From contig NZ_ACIS01000002.1 in the NCBI RefSeq assembly GCF_000174355.1, forward strand, positions 1 to 64,000: a stretch of DNA of 64,000 nucleotides. Direction: 5' to 3'. Both the position numbers and the translations under genes were made by a program. The first letter of the stretch is position 1, and each line of letters opens with the position of its first letter. This stretch comes from Pseudogulbenkiania ferrooxidans 2002. GTDB taxonomy: Bacteria > Pseudomonadota > Gammaproteobacteria > Burkholderiales > Chromobacteriaceae. Under the pieces are notes generated by a model. It saw only the letters and a program-made list of their open reading frames with translations. It was not told the DNA's origin and did not search any database. Positions 39,390 to 50,488 of the stretch are shown here, piece after piece.

Positions 39390-41075
39390 ATGGCAAACGA
39401 ATTTGACTACATCATCATCGGCGCCGGCTCGGCAGGCTGCGTGCTGGCCAGCCGCCTGACCGAAGACACCAACGTCTCCGTACTGGTGCTCGAATACGGC
39501 GGCAGCGACAAGAGCGTCATCATCCAGATGCCGAGCGCGTTCTCCCTGCCGATGAACACCAAAAAGTACAACTGGCACTACGAAACCGCTGCCGAACCCC
39601 ACCTCGACGGCCGCCGCCTGCATTGCCCGCGCGGCAAGGTGCTGGGGGGGTCCTCGTCGATCAACGGCCTGGTCTACATCCGCGGCCATGCCTACGACTT
39701 CGACCAATGGGAAGAGTTGGGGGCCAAGGGCTGGGGCTACCGCAATTGCCTGCCTTACTTCAAGCGCGCGGAGAGCTTCAAGTTCGGCGGCGACGACTAC
39801 CGCGGCGACAGCGGCCCCTTGGCCACCAACAACGGCAACAACATGCAGAACCCGCTGTACGGCGCCTGGGTGGAGGCCGGCGCCCAGGCCGGCTACATCA
39901 AGACCGATGACTGCAACGGCTACATGCAGGAAGGCTTCGGCGCGATGCACATGACGGTCAAGAACGGCGTGCGCTGGTCCACCGCCAACGCCTACCTACG
40001 CCCGTCGATGCAGCGCCCGAACCTGACTGTCATCACCCACGCCATGACGCGGCAGATCCTGCTGGAAGGCAAGCGCGCGGTCGGCGTCACCTATGACCAG
40101 AACGGCGTCACCCATACCGTGCGCTGCCGCCGCGAAGTGCTGGTATCGTCCGGGCCGATCGGTTCGCCGCACCTGCTGCAGCGTTCCGGCATCGGTCCGG
40201 CCAAGGTGCTGAAGAGGGCGGGTATCGAGGTCAAGCACGACCTGCCCGGGGTAGGAGAGAACCTGCAGGACCACTCGGAAATCTACATCCAGTTCGCCTG
40301 CAAGGAGCCGGTCACACTCAACGGCAAGATGGGGCTACTCGGCAAGGCGCTGATCGGCCTGCGCTGGCTGCTGTTCAAGGACGGCCTGGGTGCCAGCAAC
40401 CACTTCGAGGCGGGCGGCTTCATCCGCTCCGAAGCCGGTCTGCGCTGGCCCGACATCCAGTTCCACTTCCTGCCGGCGGCGATGCGCTACGACGGCGACA
40501 AGCCGTTCAAGGGGCACGGCTTCATGGTGCTGACCGGGCCCAACAAGCCCAAGAGCCGCGGCCACGTGCACGTGGTGTCGCCCGACCCCTACGTGCATCC
40601 GGAAATCCGCTTCAACTACCTGGAGAGCGAGGAGGACCGGGAGGGCTTCCGCCGCTGCGTGCGCCTGACGCGCGAGATCATCGGCCAGCCGGCCATGGAC
40701 CGCTACCGCGGAGTCGAACTGGCGCCGGGGCCGGAGGTGCAGACCGACGACGAGATCGACGCCTTCGTCCGCGCCAACATGGAAAGCACCATGCACCCGT
40801 GCGGCTCCTGCCGCATGGGCGAGGACGACATGGCGGTGGTCGATTCCGAGCTGCGCGTACGCGGCATCGAAGGCCTGCGCGTGATCGACTCCTCGGTGTT
40901 CCCGACCGAGCCCAACGGCAACCTCAACGCGCCGACCATCATGTTGGCCGAACGCGCCGCCGACCTGGTGCGTGGCCGCCAGCCATTACCGCCGGCCGAG
41001 GTGCCGGTGGGCCTCGCCGAGGGATGGCAATCCCGCCAGCGCACCAAGGCACCGATGCGCAAGGTCGCGGTTTGA
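39390..41075 (+). CDS. GMC-family alcohol/choline-type dehydrogenase
   Basis: 561-residue FAD flavoprotein. The N-terminus has [18 protein letters not shown], the first GMC signature is [19 protein letters not shown], the second is [17 protein letters not shown], and the C-terminal catalytic region has [12 protein letters not shown] (His) and [16 protein letters not shown]. It is BetA-like and so oxidises a primary alcohol to an aldehyde with the electrons going to the respiratory chain. It is probably the last gene of the unit. Choline dehydrogenase itself is possible, but the operon partners argue for another substrate. Confidence 0.9.
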   Translation: MANEFDYIIIGAGSAGCVLASRLTEDTNVSVLVLEYGGSDKSVIIQMPSAFSLPMNTKKYNWHYETAAEPHLDGRRLHCPRGKVLGGSSSINGLVYIRGHAYDFDQWEELGAKGWGYRNCLPYFKRAESFKFGGDDYRGDSGPLATNNGNNMQNPLYGAWVEAGAQAGYIKTDDCNGYMQEGFGAMHMTVKNGVRWSTANAYLRPSMQRPNLTVITHAMTRQILLEGKRAVGVTYDQNGVTHTVRCRREVLVSSGPIGSPHLLQRSGIGPAKVLKRAGIEVKHDLPGVGENLQDHSEIYIQFACKEPVTLNGKMGLLGKALIGLRWLLFKDGLGASNHFEAGGFIRSEAGLRWPDIQFHFLPAAMRYDGDKPFKGHGFMVLTGPNKPKSRGHVHVVSPDPYVHPEIRFNYLESEEDREGFRRCVRLTREIIGQPAMDRYRGVELAPGPEVQTDDEIDAFVRANMESTMHPCGSCRMGEDDMAVVDSELRVRGIEGLRVIDSSVFPTEPNGNLNAPTIMLAERAADLVRGRQPLPPAEVPVGLAEGWQSRQRTKAPMRKVAV

Positions 41076-41090
41076 CCTGAGCTCCCCGCA

Positions 41091-41122
41091 GCGGCCCGGC
41101 ACGGTTTTCCTTGTCGGGCCGC
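41091..41122 (+). terminator. Hairpin after the GMC gene
   Basis: Eight perfect pairs, GCGGCCCG (41091-41098) with CGGGCCGC (41115-41122), around a 16-base loop containing a T-run, followed by CAGCCTTTC. It lies 15 bases after the stop and probably ends the operon, though the U-tract is poor. The rest of the 322-base gap to the tRNA (41123-41397) shows no gene. Confidence 0.5.
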
Positions 41123-41397
41123 CAGCCTTTCAGGGGTGGCGAGCACAGCCACCTGGCACGCCATGGCACACGAGGCGGGAACCCGACCCAAGCGGCACCA
41201 GCGTTGCGGTTATCGTTCCGGAGGGGGGCGGCCACCTGGCAACCGTTTACCGCGCCGGGAGTAAGCAGCCCACGCGGCACCACGAATGCACAGGGGATCG
41301 AGGGGGGGCAGGCTGACGGTTGGCGAGCAGGGGCGCGGATTATCGGGAAGGGGGCACCCAGGCGGTCAGCCGGTGCTGTCGACGGCAAGGCGCTGGG

Positions 41398-41489
41398 CGG
41401 AAGAGTAAGGGAGTCGAACCCTCCCGGGACCGCTGGCGGCCCCATCTGAATTTGAAGTCCAGCCGCCCCACCGGGAGCGAGACTCTTCC
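41398..41489 (-). tRNA. selC: tRNA-Sec (anticodon UCA)
   Basis: 92 bases without CCA. Acceptor stem of eight pairs GGAAGAGT/ACTCTTCC with discriminator G, a long variable arm (GGGGCCGCCAGCGGTCCC), anticodon loop CTTCAAA reading UGA, and T-loop TTCGACT, all as in E. coli selC. After G73 the DNA reads CCC, so the 3' CCA must be added by enzyme. It lies 94 bases downstream of selB and on the same strand, closing the selenoprotein module. Confidence 0.96.
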
Positions 41490-41583
41490 AATACCGTGAC
41501 AAACAGGTACAGCAGCAATGCACTGCTACCGGACGTCATTATAAGCACCCGCAATCGGCCGATAAAGCACCATATAGCCAGGC

Positions 41584-43479
41584 TCATTCCTCGAACAGGG
41601 TCGCGTCGCGCAGCCAATGGCGGTTGCCTAGCCGCCGGGTGAAGCCGCTGCGGTCGAAAAACTCGAGAATCTGGATGGCGAGCTTGCGCCCCAAGCCCAG
41701 CGCGTCGCGCATGCCGGACGCTTCGACGAAGCCATGCTCCCCGACCAGCCGCCGCACCGTGGCCGCGATCTGCCGTATGCGATCCTGCGCGTAATAGCGG
41801 TCGCTGACGACCGCGACCGCCAGCCCCTGGCGCGCGGCTTTCTTCAGCAAGGCACGCACCACGCTCTCGTCCTCGTCCAGCTCCCGAGCCACGTCACGCA
41901 CCCAGCCTCCCTCGTCCCGCTGCAGCAACACGGCCGCGCGCGACCACAGCGCCTCCTCCTCGGCGTTGAAGCTAACGCGGTGCTCCGGCAAATGCAGCCA
42001 GCCGCGCGTGTTGAGAACGCGGCCGCTGTCGATCAACTCGCCAATCGCCAGGTCGGCGGCAGTGGCCGGCTCTTTCGGCAGCGCGATGCGGCGCAGGGCG
42101 CTGCGCGCCACGCCGATCTCTTCAGGGTGGCTGGCGTGGCGTTCGGCCAACGTGGCCAGCAGGGTGGCCTGCATGCCGTCCCAGCGCGCGGGGGTATAGA
42201 GCCAGCCCTCGTTGCCGCCGACCCGCTTCAGGGGATTCGCCTCGAGCAGTTCGTCCACTTGGTCATCTTCCAGCTGGCGCGCCCAGGCGAAGGCCGGCAG
42301 AGAGACCGGCTGCCAACGGCTGGCGGCACCGAGCACCGCCCGGTCGTCAGCAGCAACACGGGCCAGCTCGGCGAGATAAGCGAGCCGTGCCGGCGTGCGT
42401 TTGGCACGCGCCGGTGGGGTGATTTCCAGCACGCGCGCCGAGGCGAGGGTGGTCTGCGCCGAGGCATCGCGCACGATCAGCCGGTCGTTGTCGGCCAGGT
42501 ACAAGGCGCCATCGAACACCAGTTCGGCCAGGCCGTATTGGCCGGCGTCCAGCCGTTGCGGCTCGAGCAGCGCCAGGCGACCGGTGATGTGGCTGGCGGC
42601 ATGGTGCAGGTGCACCGCCTGCCAGTGAGCGAGGGGGCGCGTCAGCGCCAGATCGGCCTGCAGTTGCACCGTGACGCGCGAACTCGGTTCGGGCGGTGCG
42701 TGCGCCAGCAGCCAGTCGCCGCGCGCAACGTCATCAAGGGCGAGGTCGCCGCTCAGGTTGAGCGCCAGGCGCTGATGCGCCTCACCCTGCTCGGCCGCCT
42801 GGTTCTGGGCGTGGATTCCGCGCACGCGCACCGGCTTGCCGACCCCGGTCAGCCAGAGCGTGTCGCCCACCCGAACCTGACCGGCCAACGCCGTGCCGGT
42901 CACCACCAGACCCGCCCCCCGCACCGAGAAACGGCGGTCTATGGCGAGACGGAAGCGCCTGGCGCGCGCCCCGGAGCGGGGTGCGGCCAGTTGCCCCAAG
43001 TGGCTGGCGAGCGCGTCCAGCCCGGCCCCGCTCTTGCTGGAAACCGCCAGCACCGGGCTGCCGGCAAAACGGGTCGGCGCCAGCAGGGCGGCGATGTCGC
43101 CGGCCAAGGCCTCGATGCGCTCCGGCGCCACCAGGTCGCACTTGGTCAGGACAATACTGACCGCCGGGATGTCCAGCAGATGCAGGATGGCCAGATGCTC
43201 GAGGGTTTGCGGCATGATGCCGTCGTCGGCGGCGATCACCAGCAGCGCGTGATCGATGCCGCCCACGCCGGCCAGCATATTGGAGAGGAAGTGTTCGTGA
43301 CCGGGAACGTCGATGAAACCGAGCCTCCGCCCGTCCGGCAAAGTCAGGTAGGCGTAGCCGAGGTCGATGGTCATGCCACGCCGCTTTTCTTCCGGCAGCC
43401 GGTCGGCGTCGGTGCCGGTCAGGCGGGCGATCAGCGAGGTCTTGCCGTGGTCGACGTGGCCGGCGGTGCCGATGATCAT
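41584..43479 (-). CDS. selB: SelB, selenocysteine-specific elongation factor
   Basis: 631 residues. N-terminal GTPase with [13 protein letters not shown] (G1), a switch with [11 protein letters not shown] (G2), DVPGHEHFL (G3) and LTKCD (G4), then EF-Tu-like beta domains, then C-terminal winged helices (about 400-631, ending [18 protein letters not shown]) that bind the SECIS loop. It delivers Sec-tRNA to the UGA codon of fdoG. Its start overlaps the selA stop by four bases. One copy of the recurrent word lies at 42142-42151. Confidence 0.96.
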   Translation of the reverse strand: MIIGTAGHVDHGKTSLIARLTGTDADRLPEEKRRGMTIDLGYAYLTLPDGRRLGFIDVPGHEHFLSNMLAGVGGIDHALLVIAADDGIMPQTLEHLAILHLLDIPAVSIVLTKCDLVAPERIEALAGDIAALLAPTRFAGSPVLAVSSKSGAGLDALASHLGQLAAPRSGARARRFRLAIDRRFSVRGAGLVVTGTALAGQVRVGDTLWLTGVGKPVRVRGIHAQNQAAEQGEAHQRLALNLSGDLALDDVARGDWLLAHAPPEPSSRVTVQLQADLALTRPLAHWQAVHLHHAASHITGRLALLEPQRLDAGQYGLAELVFDGALYLADNDRLIVRDASAQTTLASARVLEITPPARAKRTPARLAYLAELARVAADDRAVLGAASRWQPVSLPAFAWARQLEDDQVDELLEANPLKRVGGNEGWLYTPARWDGMQATLLATLAERHASHPEEIGVARSALRRIALPKEPATAADLAIGELIDSGRVLNTRGWLHLPEHRVSFNAEEEALWSRAAVLLQRDEGGWVRDVARELDEDESVVRALLKKAARQGLAVAVVSDRYYAQDRIRQIAATVRRLVGEHGFVEASGMRDALGLGRKLAIQILEFFDRSGFTRRLGNRHWLRDATLFEE

Positions 43480-44900
43480 GGGCGCGTCTCCGCCCCGGCA
43501 AACGGCAGCTGGCCGAGGTTGGCCAACAGACCGGCTTCATCCTCCAGGCAGCGCAGGTCGAGCCACAACCGGCCATCCTGCACCCGGCCGATCACCGGCC
43601 GCGGCAGCGCGCGCAGGGCACGGCACAGGCTGTCGAGGGTGCTGCCGCGGCCATCGCGCGGGCTCAGCGTGATCGCCCAGCTCGGCAGCCGGTCCACCGG
43701 CAAGGAACCGCTGCCGATCTGCGACAGGCAGGGCTCGCTACTCACCACGAAGACCTCGTCGAAAAGCGGGTGCAACACGGGACAGAGCCGTTCGGCCTGC
43801 TGCTGCATCGCCTGCTGCGGCCGCGTCAGCAGGCGCAGCGTCGGCAGCGCCTGGGTGAGGTTTTCCGGCTCGAGGTAGAGCCGCAGGGTAGCTTCGAGCG
43901 CGGCCAGCGTCATCTTGTCACAGCGCAGCGCCCGCTTGAGCGGGTGCTTCTGGATGCGGGCGATCCACCCCGCGTCGCCGATGATCAGCCCGGCCTGCGG
44001 ACCGCCGAGCAGCTTGTCGCCGGAGAAACTGACCAGATTCACGCCGGCGGCGATCATCTGCTGCGGCATCGGCTCGGCCGGCAAGCCCAGCCGCGCCATG
44101 TCGGCCAGCGCGCCGCTGCCAAGATCGGTGGCCAAAGGCACGCCGCGCTCGACAGCGAGCCGGGCCAGCTCCGCCTCGCTGACGCTGTGGGTGAACCCTT
44201 CGATGGCGTAGTTGCTGGTATGGACCTTCATCAAGAGTGCGGTATCGGGGCCGATGGCCTCGGCGTAGTCGCGCAGGTGGGTGCGGTTGGTGGCGCCGAC
44301 TTCCACCAGGCGGCATCCCGCCTGGCGCATCACGTCCGGCATGCGAAACGCGCCGCCGATTTCCACCAGCTCGCCCCGCGACACAATCACCTCGCGCCCG
44401 GCCGCCATGGTGCTCAGCATGATCAGCACCGCGGCCGCGTTGTTGTTGACGACACAGGCCGCCTCGGCGCCGGTCAGCTCGCGCAAGAGTTCGCTGACGA
44501 CTTGGTCGCGATGCCCGCGGCCGGCCCCATCCAGATCGTATTCGAGCGCCACCGGCGCGCGCATCGCCTGTATGACTGCGGCCACGGCGGCCTCGCCCAG
44601 CTGCGCACGCCCCAGGTTGGTGTGCAATACGGTGCCGGTGAGGTTGAAGACCGGGCGCATCTGCATTTGCTGCCGTTCGGCCAACTCTTGGCGCACTACG
44701 TTGAGCAGCGGGGCCTCTTCGCTGGCCCAGTCGGGCAGGCGGCCATGCTCGCGGATGTGCCGGCGCGCCAGGTCGAGCCGCTGGCGCAGTGCGCGCAGCA
44801 CGGCTTCACGGCCGTGGCGCTGCAGCGCGTCGGCCAGATCGGGACGCAGGAGCAGTTTGTCGATGGAGGGGAGTCGGCTGTACAGGGTCTGGCTGTCCAT
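43476..44900 (-). CDS. selA: SelA, L-seryl-tRNA(Sec) selenium transferase
   Basis: 474-residue PLP enzyme converting Ser-tRNA(Sec) to Sec-tRNA(Sec). N-terminal tRNA-binding region [10 protein letters not shown], core [16 protein letters not shown], and the PLP-lysine region [16 protein letters not shown] are diagnostic. [11 protein letters not shown] is the start; a longer in-frame reading extends into the terminator hairpin and has no ribosome site. It heads a selAB unit followed by tRNA-Sec. Contains a copy of the recurrent word at 44676-44685. Confidence 0.96.
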   Translation of the reverse strand: MDSQTLYSRLPSIDKLLLRPDLADALQRHGREAVLRALRQRLDLARRHIREHGRLPDWASEEAPLLNVVRQELAERQQMQMRPVFNLTGTVLHTNLGRAQLGEAAVAAVIQAMRAPVALEYDLDGAGRGHRDQVVSELLRELTGAEAACVVNNNAAAVLIMLSTMAAGREVIVSRGELVEIGGAFRMPDVMRQAGCRLVEVGATNRTHLRDYAEAIGPDTALLMKVHTSNYAIEGFTHSVSEAELARLAVERGVPLATDLGSGALADMARLGLPAEPMPQQMIAAGVNLVSFSGDKLLGGPQAGLIIGDAGWIARIQKHPLKRALRCDKMTLAALEATLRLYLEPENLTQALPTLRLLTRPQQAMQQQAERLCPVLHPLFDEVFVVSSEPCLSQIGSGSLPVDRLPSWAITLSPRDGRGSTLDSLCRALRALPRPVIGRVQDGRLWLDLRCLEDEAGLLANLGQLPFAGAETRP

Positions 44901-44952
44901 GATGTTCGTCGCAGCGTTTCCGGCCAGGGAGAGGGATAGTTGATGATGACAT

Positions 44953-44984
44953 AAAAAGGGCGGCCGGGGACAAGCCCGCCGCCC
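44953..44984 (-). terminator. Terminator between fdhE and selA
   Basis: On the minus strand GGGCGGC (44984-44978) pairs with GCCGCCC (44964-44958) and is followed by five U (44957-44953). It lies ten bases after the fdhE stop and separates the fdo-fdhE transcript from selAB. Confidence 0.8.
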
Positions 44985-44994
44985 CTCGAGACGC

Positions 44995-45918
44995 TCACTG
45001 CACGAACAGGAAGGGGTTCTGCCCGGAACTGGCAAAACCCTGCTCTTCGACGTGCCAGTCCAGCGCCAGGCTGGCCAGGTCATCGGCCACCGGCTCGACG
45101 GCAACATCCTTGTCCTGGTACAGCACCTTCAGGTAGCTGTGGCAGTCGCCGCAGCTTTCCGCCTTCACCGCCGCCTCGACGCTGTCGAGCGACCAGTAGC
45201 CGAGATCACGGCTGGACGAGCAGCAGCTGCACTGCGCCCGGACCACGTGCCATTCGCTCTCGCACAGGCTGCAATGCAGATAGCGGTGGCCGGGTTCGGC
45301 GCCAAGACGGACGACGCTCGCCACCGGCGGCGCGGCGCAGACCGGACACACGCTACGGTCGGCGCCGGGGTCGGCCTGCAGCCGGCCATCGATCGCCGCG
45401 GCAAGCTGGCTCCAGTTGAGCGACAGTGCCGCCCACAGGAAGGGCGCAACGGCCACACCGCCCGCCGCGCTGTCGCCTGACAGCAGCGCGCTCGCCCAGC
45501 CCTCGCGCTCGCGGCGACTGGCCTGGGCGAGCCGGTTCACGGCCGCCTGCAAGGCTTCCGCCAAGGGCTTGCTGGCGATGGTGGCCAGCAGCGCGTCGAG
45601 GTCGTCCTGCCACGGCAGGCGGCCCCGCCACCCGGCCGGGGCCAATGGCGGCATGCCGTGCTCGGCGCAGCGCTGCACCAGCCCGGCCAGTTCCTCGGGC
45701 GGCGTCAGCGGTCGCTCGGCCAGCCGCCGCGCCTGGGCCGCCACCAGATCGGCCGCAAAGCCCAGGTAGTCGGCCATCGGGTGGTTGGCCGACAACGCCC
45801 GCAGCCGGGCCGCCCTGGCCGTGTACAACGTGGCAGGGTGGGGCTGCAGCCAGCTTGGTGCCGGGCTGGGCTCGACACCGGCTTCGAGCCTGTCGATCGG
45901 TACGATACGAATATTCAC
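44995..45918 (-). CDS. fdhE: FdhE, formate dehydrogenase accessory protein
   Basis: 307-residue cytoplasmic factor needed for activity of Sec-containing formate dehydrogenases. C-terminal half carries four zinc-type CxxC motifs: [22 protein letters not shown] and CGDC, as in rubredoxin-like FdhE. Its start overlaps the fdoI stop (ATGA). Order fdoG-fdoH-fdoI-fdhE is that of the E. coli fdoGHI-fdhE operon. Confidence 0.95.
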   Translation of the reverse strand: MNIRIVPIDRLEAGVEPSPAPSWLQPHPATLYTARAARLRALSANHPMADYLGFAADLVAAQARRLAERPLTPPEELAGLVQRCAEHGMPPLAPAGWRGRLPWQDDLDALLATIASKPLAEALQAAVNRLAQASRREREGWASALLSGDSAAGGVAVAPFLWAALSLNWSQLAAAIDGRLQADPGADRSVCPVCAAPPVASVVRLGAEPGHRYLHCSLCESEWHVVRAQCSCCSSSRDLGYWSLDSVEAAVKAESCGDCHSYLKVLYQDKDVAVEPVADDLASLALDWHVEEQGFASSGQNPFLFVQ

Positions 45919-46553
45919 CTAGGCTCCTTTGCGCCCGATTGGCCGGTCATTTCGCGGAACCAGCGCGGATGATGTTTCTTCGCCCAGCCGTAGGTCACTA
46001 CCCCCTCGACCATGGCCCGGATCGTGCCCTTCACCCAGATCGCCGCGTAGATGTGGACGATGATGCCGGCGATAAGCAGCACCGCGGCCACCGCATGCGT
46101 CAACAGCGCCACCCGGATCAGCGGGATCGGGAACGACGGCGAGAAGTACGGCCGCCAGATCACGATGCCCGACGCCAGCAGAGCCAGCAGGCACACGCAC
46201 ATCAGCCAGAACAGGCCTTTTTGCCCGCCGTTGTACTTGCCAATGTCGCCCACCTCGTAACCCCGCAGCACGCTGCCCACCGATTTCATCCATTTGATGT
46301 CCTCGGCGTTGATCAGGTTATGGTGCCAGTAACGGAAAAACTGCCTCAAAAACCCCACGAACATCAGCACCCCGACGAACGGGTGGATGATGCGCGCCAG
46401 TTGCGGCGTACCGAAGATGCCGGTGAGCCAGAAGAAGGCGGGGTAGAACAAGGCCAGTCCCGACAACGCCAGCAGCACGAAGCACAGCGCCACGAGCCAG
46501 TGGTTGATCCGCTCCGCGGCGTTGTAGCGCACGATCAGCTTTTCGCGGCTCAT
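45915..46553 (-). CDS. fdoI: FdoI, cytochrome b556 subunit of formate dehydrogenase
   Basis: 212-residue membrane subunit with four helices that passes electrons to quinone. N-terminal [23 protein letters not shown] holds a heme ligand His, [18 protein letters not shown] and a later His in [24 protein letters not shown] supply others. Overlap of four bases with both fdoH and fdhE. Confidence 0.94.
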   Translation of the reverse strand: MSREKLIVRYNAAERINHWLVALCFVLLALSGLALFYPAFFWLTGIFGTPQLARIIHPFVGVLMFVGFLRQFFRYWHHNLINAEDIKWMKSVGSVLRGYEVGDIGKYNGGQKGLFWLMCVCLLALLASGIVIWRPYFSPSFPIPLIRVALLTHAVAAVLLIAGIIVHIYAAIWVKGTIRAMVEGVVTYGWAKKHHPRWFREMTGQSGAKEPR

Positions 46554-47425
46554 GCTTGATCCTCCCCATCGTCGTCATCCGGCCGGTTCGGCCCGACCCC
46601 GATGTAGTGCAGGAACCCGAACAGGCCGGCGGCGGCGAAGCCGATCGTGGCCAGCGGCTTGAGCAGGCCTTTCCATAGCTTGACCACGGGGCTGATGGTG
46701 GGGTTCTTGCGCAGGCCGGAGTAGAGGCCGGGCTTGTCGGCATGGTGCAGCACGTACATCACGTGGGTACCGCCCACGCCGGCCGGGTCGTACAGGCCGG
46801 CGTTCGGGAAGCCGCGCGTCTTCAGGTCCTCGACGCGCTCGCCCGCAAAGGCGGTCATGTCTTCCTTGCTGCCGAAGCGGATCGCGCCGGTCGGGCACGT
46901 TTTCACGCAGGCGGGCTCCTGGCCCACCATGACGCGGTCGGAGCACAAGGTGCACTTGTAGACCTTGTTGTCTTTCTGGCTGAGGCGCGGCACGTCGAAC
47001 GGGCAGCCGGAGATGCAATAGCCGCAGCCGATGCAGTGCTCCGACTGGAAGTCGACGATGCCGTTGGCGTACTGGATGATCGCGCCCGGCGACGGGCACG
47101 CCTTCAGGCAGCCCGGATCGGCGCAGTGCATGCAGCCGTCCTTGCGGATCAGCCATTCGAGCTTGCCGTTTTCCTCCACCTCGTTGTAGCGCATCACGGT
47201 CCAGGTCTGCGCCGACAGATCGGCCGGGTTGTCGTAGACGCCGACGTTGCTGCCGATCTCGTCGCGCAGGTCGTTCCATTCCGCGCACGCCACCTGGCAG
47301 GCCTTGCAGCCGATGCAGGTAGTGACGTCGATCAGCTTGGCGACCTCGATTTTGTGCTCCCTGGCCACCGGGGGCTGGGTAGGGGAAGCCGACCGGCGCA
47401 GGATATCTTGCGATTGCAGTGCCAT
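46550..47425 (-). CDS. fdoH: FdoH, iron-sulfur subunit of formate dehydrogenase
   Basis: 291-residue subunit with four [4Fe-4S] motif groups ([65 protein letters not shown]) and one C-terminal membrane helix ([20 protein letters not shown]). It relays electrons from FdoG on the periplasmic side to FdoI. It starts nine bases after the fdoG stop. Confidence 0.95.
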   Translation of the reverse strand: MALQSQDILRRSASPTQPPVAREHKIEVAKLIDVTTCIGCKACQVACAEWNDLRDEIGSNVGVYDNPADLSAQTWTVMRYNEVEENGKLEWLIRKDGCMHCADPGCLKACPSPGAIIQYANGIVDFQSEHCIGCGYCISGCPFDVPRLSQKDNKVYKCTLCSDRVMVGQEPACVKTCPTGAIRFGSKEDMTAFAGERVEDLKTRGFPNAGLYDPAGVGGTHVMYVLHHADKPGLYSGLRKNPTISPVVKLWKGLLKPLATIGFAAAGLFGFLHYIGVGPNRPDDDDGEDQA

Positions 47426-47434
47426 GTCTGCTCC

Positions 47435-50400
47435 TTAAAGCTTTTCCACGTTGACAAGGAAGGACTTGAACTCCGGCGTCTGGGTATTGGCGTCCCCGAC
47501 GAACGGCGTGAGGGTATTGGCGATGAAGCCTTTCTTCGCCACGCCCTCGTAGCCCCAGTGGATCGGAATCCCCACGTGGTGCACCGTCTTGCCGTCCACC
47601 GTGAGCGGCTTGATGCGCTTGGTCACCACCGCCTTGGCCTTGATGTAGCCGCGCTTGGACGACACTTTGACCATGTCGCCGTGGTTGATGCCTTTCTCCT
47701 TGGCCAGCGCCTCACCAATTTCCACGAACTGTTCCGGCTGCAAGATGGCGTTGAGCCGCACGTTCTTGGTCCAGTAGTGGAAGTGTTCGGTCAGCCGGTA
47801 GGTGGTGGCGGCGTAGGGGAAGGCATCGGCCTTGCCCATGTCGGCCAGATCGCCCTTGAACACGCGCGCGGCCGGATTCGACACCACCTTCGGGTGCAGC
47901 GGATTGGTGCCGATCGGGCTCTCGAACGGTTCGTAATGCTCGGGGAACGGGCCTTCCGCCATCTTGTCGAGCGCAAACAGCCGCCCCAGGCCTTCGGCCT
48001 GCATGATGAACGGCGCCATGGCACTACCCGGCGGCTCGTCGAGCTTATAGTCCGGTACGTCGATGCCGACCCATTTCTCGCCGTTCCACTTGATGAGCTG
48101 CCGCGCGGGGTCCCACGGCGTGCCGTCCGGCCGGGCCGAGGCGCGGTTGTACAGGATGCGGCGGTTGGCCGGCCACGCCCAGGCCCAGGCCGGGGTATTG
48201 CCAAATCCGGTATCGGTGTTGTCGCGCCGCGCCATCTGGTTGCCGGCCTGGGTCCAGCTGCCGGTGAAAATCCAGCAGCCGCTCGAGGTGGAGCCGTCCG
48301 CCTGCAGCAGGGCGAAGCCGGGCAGCAGCTCGCCCTTCCTGGCCAGGAACTTGCCCGGTTCCTTCGGGTCGGCGAGGTCGGCCAGTGCCTTGCCGTTCAT
48401 TTCCTTGGCCAGCTCTTCCGGCTTGGGCGCCATCGGGTTGGCGTAAGCCCACGCCAGCTTCATGATCGGCTCGGGGTAGGCTCCGCCTTCCTTCGCGTAC
48501 AGGGCTTTGAGCTTGGCGAAGATGCCGGCCAGTATCTCGACGTCGGCGATCGCCTCGCCGGGCGCATCGGCCCCTTTCCAGTGCCATTGCAGCCAGCGCC
48601 CGGAGTTGATGATGGCGCCGTCCTCTTCGGCGAAACAGGTGGTGGGCAGGCGGAACACTTCGGTCTGAATCTGCTCCGTCTTCACGTCGTTCTGCTCGCC
48701 ATGGTTCTTCCAGAAGGTGGAGGTGTCGGTCACCAGAGGATCGATGATCACCAGGAACTTGAGCCGCGACAGCGAGGCCACGATCTTGTTCTTGTTGGGG
48801 AACGAGGCCACCGGGTTGAAGCCCTGGCAGATGTAGCCGTTGACCTTGCCCTGGTTCATCATCTCGAAGTACTGCAGCACGTCGTAACCCTTGTCCCACT
48901 TGGGCAGCCAGTCGTAGCCCCAGTTGTTGCCGCTGCTGGCGTTGTCGCCCCAGAACGACTTCATCAGGCTGACGAAGAACTTGGGGTAGTTCTGCCAGTA
49001 GTTCATCTGCCCGTCGGCCAGCGGCTTGCTGGTGTTCTTGGCCAGATGCGCCGCCAGGTCCGCCTCTTTTTCCGAAGGCAGCGTCAGGTAGCCGGGGAGG
49101 CTGGTCGAGAGCAGGCCGATATCGGTCAGGCCCTGGATGTTGGAGTGACCACGCAGTGCATTGACGCCGCCACCGGCCATGCCCATGTTGCCGAGCAGCA
49201 GCTGCACCATCGCCATGGTGCGGATGTTCTGCGAGCCGATCGAATGCTGGGTCCAGCCCAGGGCGTAGAGGAACGACGTGGTGCGATCCGGCGCGGCGGT
49301 GCCGGCCAGGTGCTCGCACACCATCAGGAAGGTTTCCTTGGGCGTACCGCAGATGCGCTCGACCATCTCCGGCGTGTAGCGCGCCACGTGCGCCTTCAGC
49401 AGGTTCAGCACGCAGCGCGGGTCCTGCAGCGTGGCGTCACGCCGGGCAAAACCCTTCTCATCGAGCTGATAGCTCCAGGTCGCCTTGTCGTACTTGCGCG
49501 TGGCCTCGTCGTAGCCGCTGAACAGCCCCTCAGAGAACTGGAAGTCCGGGTTCACCAGCAGCGCGGCATTGGTGTAGGCGAGGGTGTACTCCTTGTTGTA
49601 CTTGCCGGTTTCCAGCAGGTAGCGGATCACGCCGGAGAGGAAGGTGATGTCCGTACCGGTGCGGATCGGCGCGTAGTGGTCGGCCACCGATGCCGTGCGG
49701 GTGAAGCGCGGATCGATGACGATCAGCTTCGCCTTGTTGCGGGTCTTGGCTTCGATCACCCAGCGGAAGCCGACCGGGTGGGCCTCGGCGGAGTTGCCGC
49801 CCATCACCACGATGATATTGGCGTTCTTGATGTCGACCCAGTGATTGGTCATGGCACCGCGACCGAATGTTGGGGCAAGACTTGCCACCGTCGGTCCGTG
49901 TCAGACACGCGCTTGGTTGTCGACTGCCAGCATCCCCAGGCTGCGCACGAATTTCTGCGAGAGCCAGCCGGTTTCGTTACTCGAGGCCGAGGCACACAGC
50001 ATGCCGGTGGTCAGCCAGCGGTTGACCGTGACGCCGTCGGCATTCTTCTCGACGAAGTGGGCATCGCGGTCCTGCTTCATATGGCGCGCAATGCGCTCGA
50101 ACGCTTCTTCCCACGAAATCCGTTTCCATTCCTTGGCGCCGGGCTCGCGCACTTCCGGGTGCTTGAGGCGGTTTTCGCTATGCACGAAGTCGACCAGGCC
50201 CGCCCCCTTCGGGCAGAGCGCGCCGCGGTTGACCGGGTGGTCCGGGTCGCCTTCGATATGGAAGATGGTGGATTTGGCGTTCTTGGCGCCGTCGCCTAGG
50301 CTGTACATCAGGATGCCGCAGCCAACCGAGCAGTACGGGCAGGTATTGCGGGTTTCCGTGGCACGCAGCAGCTTGTAGCTTCGGACATCCGCCAGCGCGT

Positions 50401-50488
50401 TCTGCGGCAACATGCCGAGCATCGCGAGGGTCGAGGTGGCCAATCCTCCCGCGCTCAGCTTGAAGAATTGCCTTCTGGTGACTTGCAT
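47435..50488 (-). CDS. fdoG: FdoG, selenocysteine molybdopterin formate dehydrogenase catalytic subunit
   Basis: 1017 residues when the in-frame UGA at 49903-49901 is read as selenocysteine (residue 196, the same position as in E. coli FdnG). Flanking residues DNQARV-Sec-HGPTVASLAPTFGRG are the family's Sec site. Twin-arginine signal MQVTRRQFFKLSAGGL exports the folded enzyme. Iron-sulfur site CPYCSVGCGILMYSLGD, then the bis-MGD domains. Oxidises formate to CO2 in the periplasm. AGGGAGA precedes the ATG. Ordinary gene callers would split it at the UGA or start it late at MASLAPTF, which would lose the active site. Confidence 0.96.
49861..49903 (-). promoter_or_regulatory. Bacterial SECIS element and Sec UGA codon of fdoG
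   Basis: UGA at 49903-49901, then a hairpin: GACCGA (49896-49891) with TCGGTC (49866-49861), upper stem GGCA/TGCC (49886-49883 and 49877-49874) and apical loop AGUCU. This matches the layout of the E. coli fdnG SECIS and should bind the SelB C-terminal domain. Confidence 0.92.

Noticed and set aside
42142-42151. Recurrent word as a simple transcription-factor operator
   Set aside because: Most copies are inside coding regions in varying frames and orientation, which does not fit a classical operator set.
46742-50299. Very long open frame on the plus strand opposite the fdo genes (over 1100 codons)
   Set aside because: It is antisense to well-supported fdoG and fdoH, has no recognisable domain or ribosome site, and is explained by high G+C codon bias.
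49864-50488. fdoG as two genes or a pseudogene because of the internal UGA
   Set aside because: The UGA is at the conserved Sec position, followed by a SECIS hairpin, and selA, selB and tRNA-Sec are adjacent.
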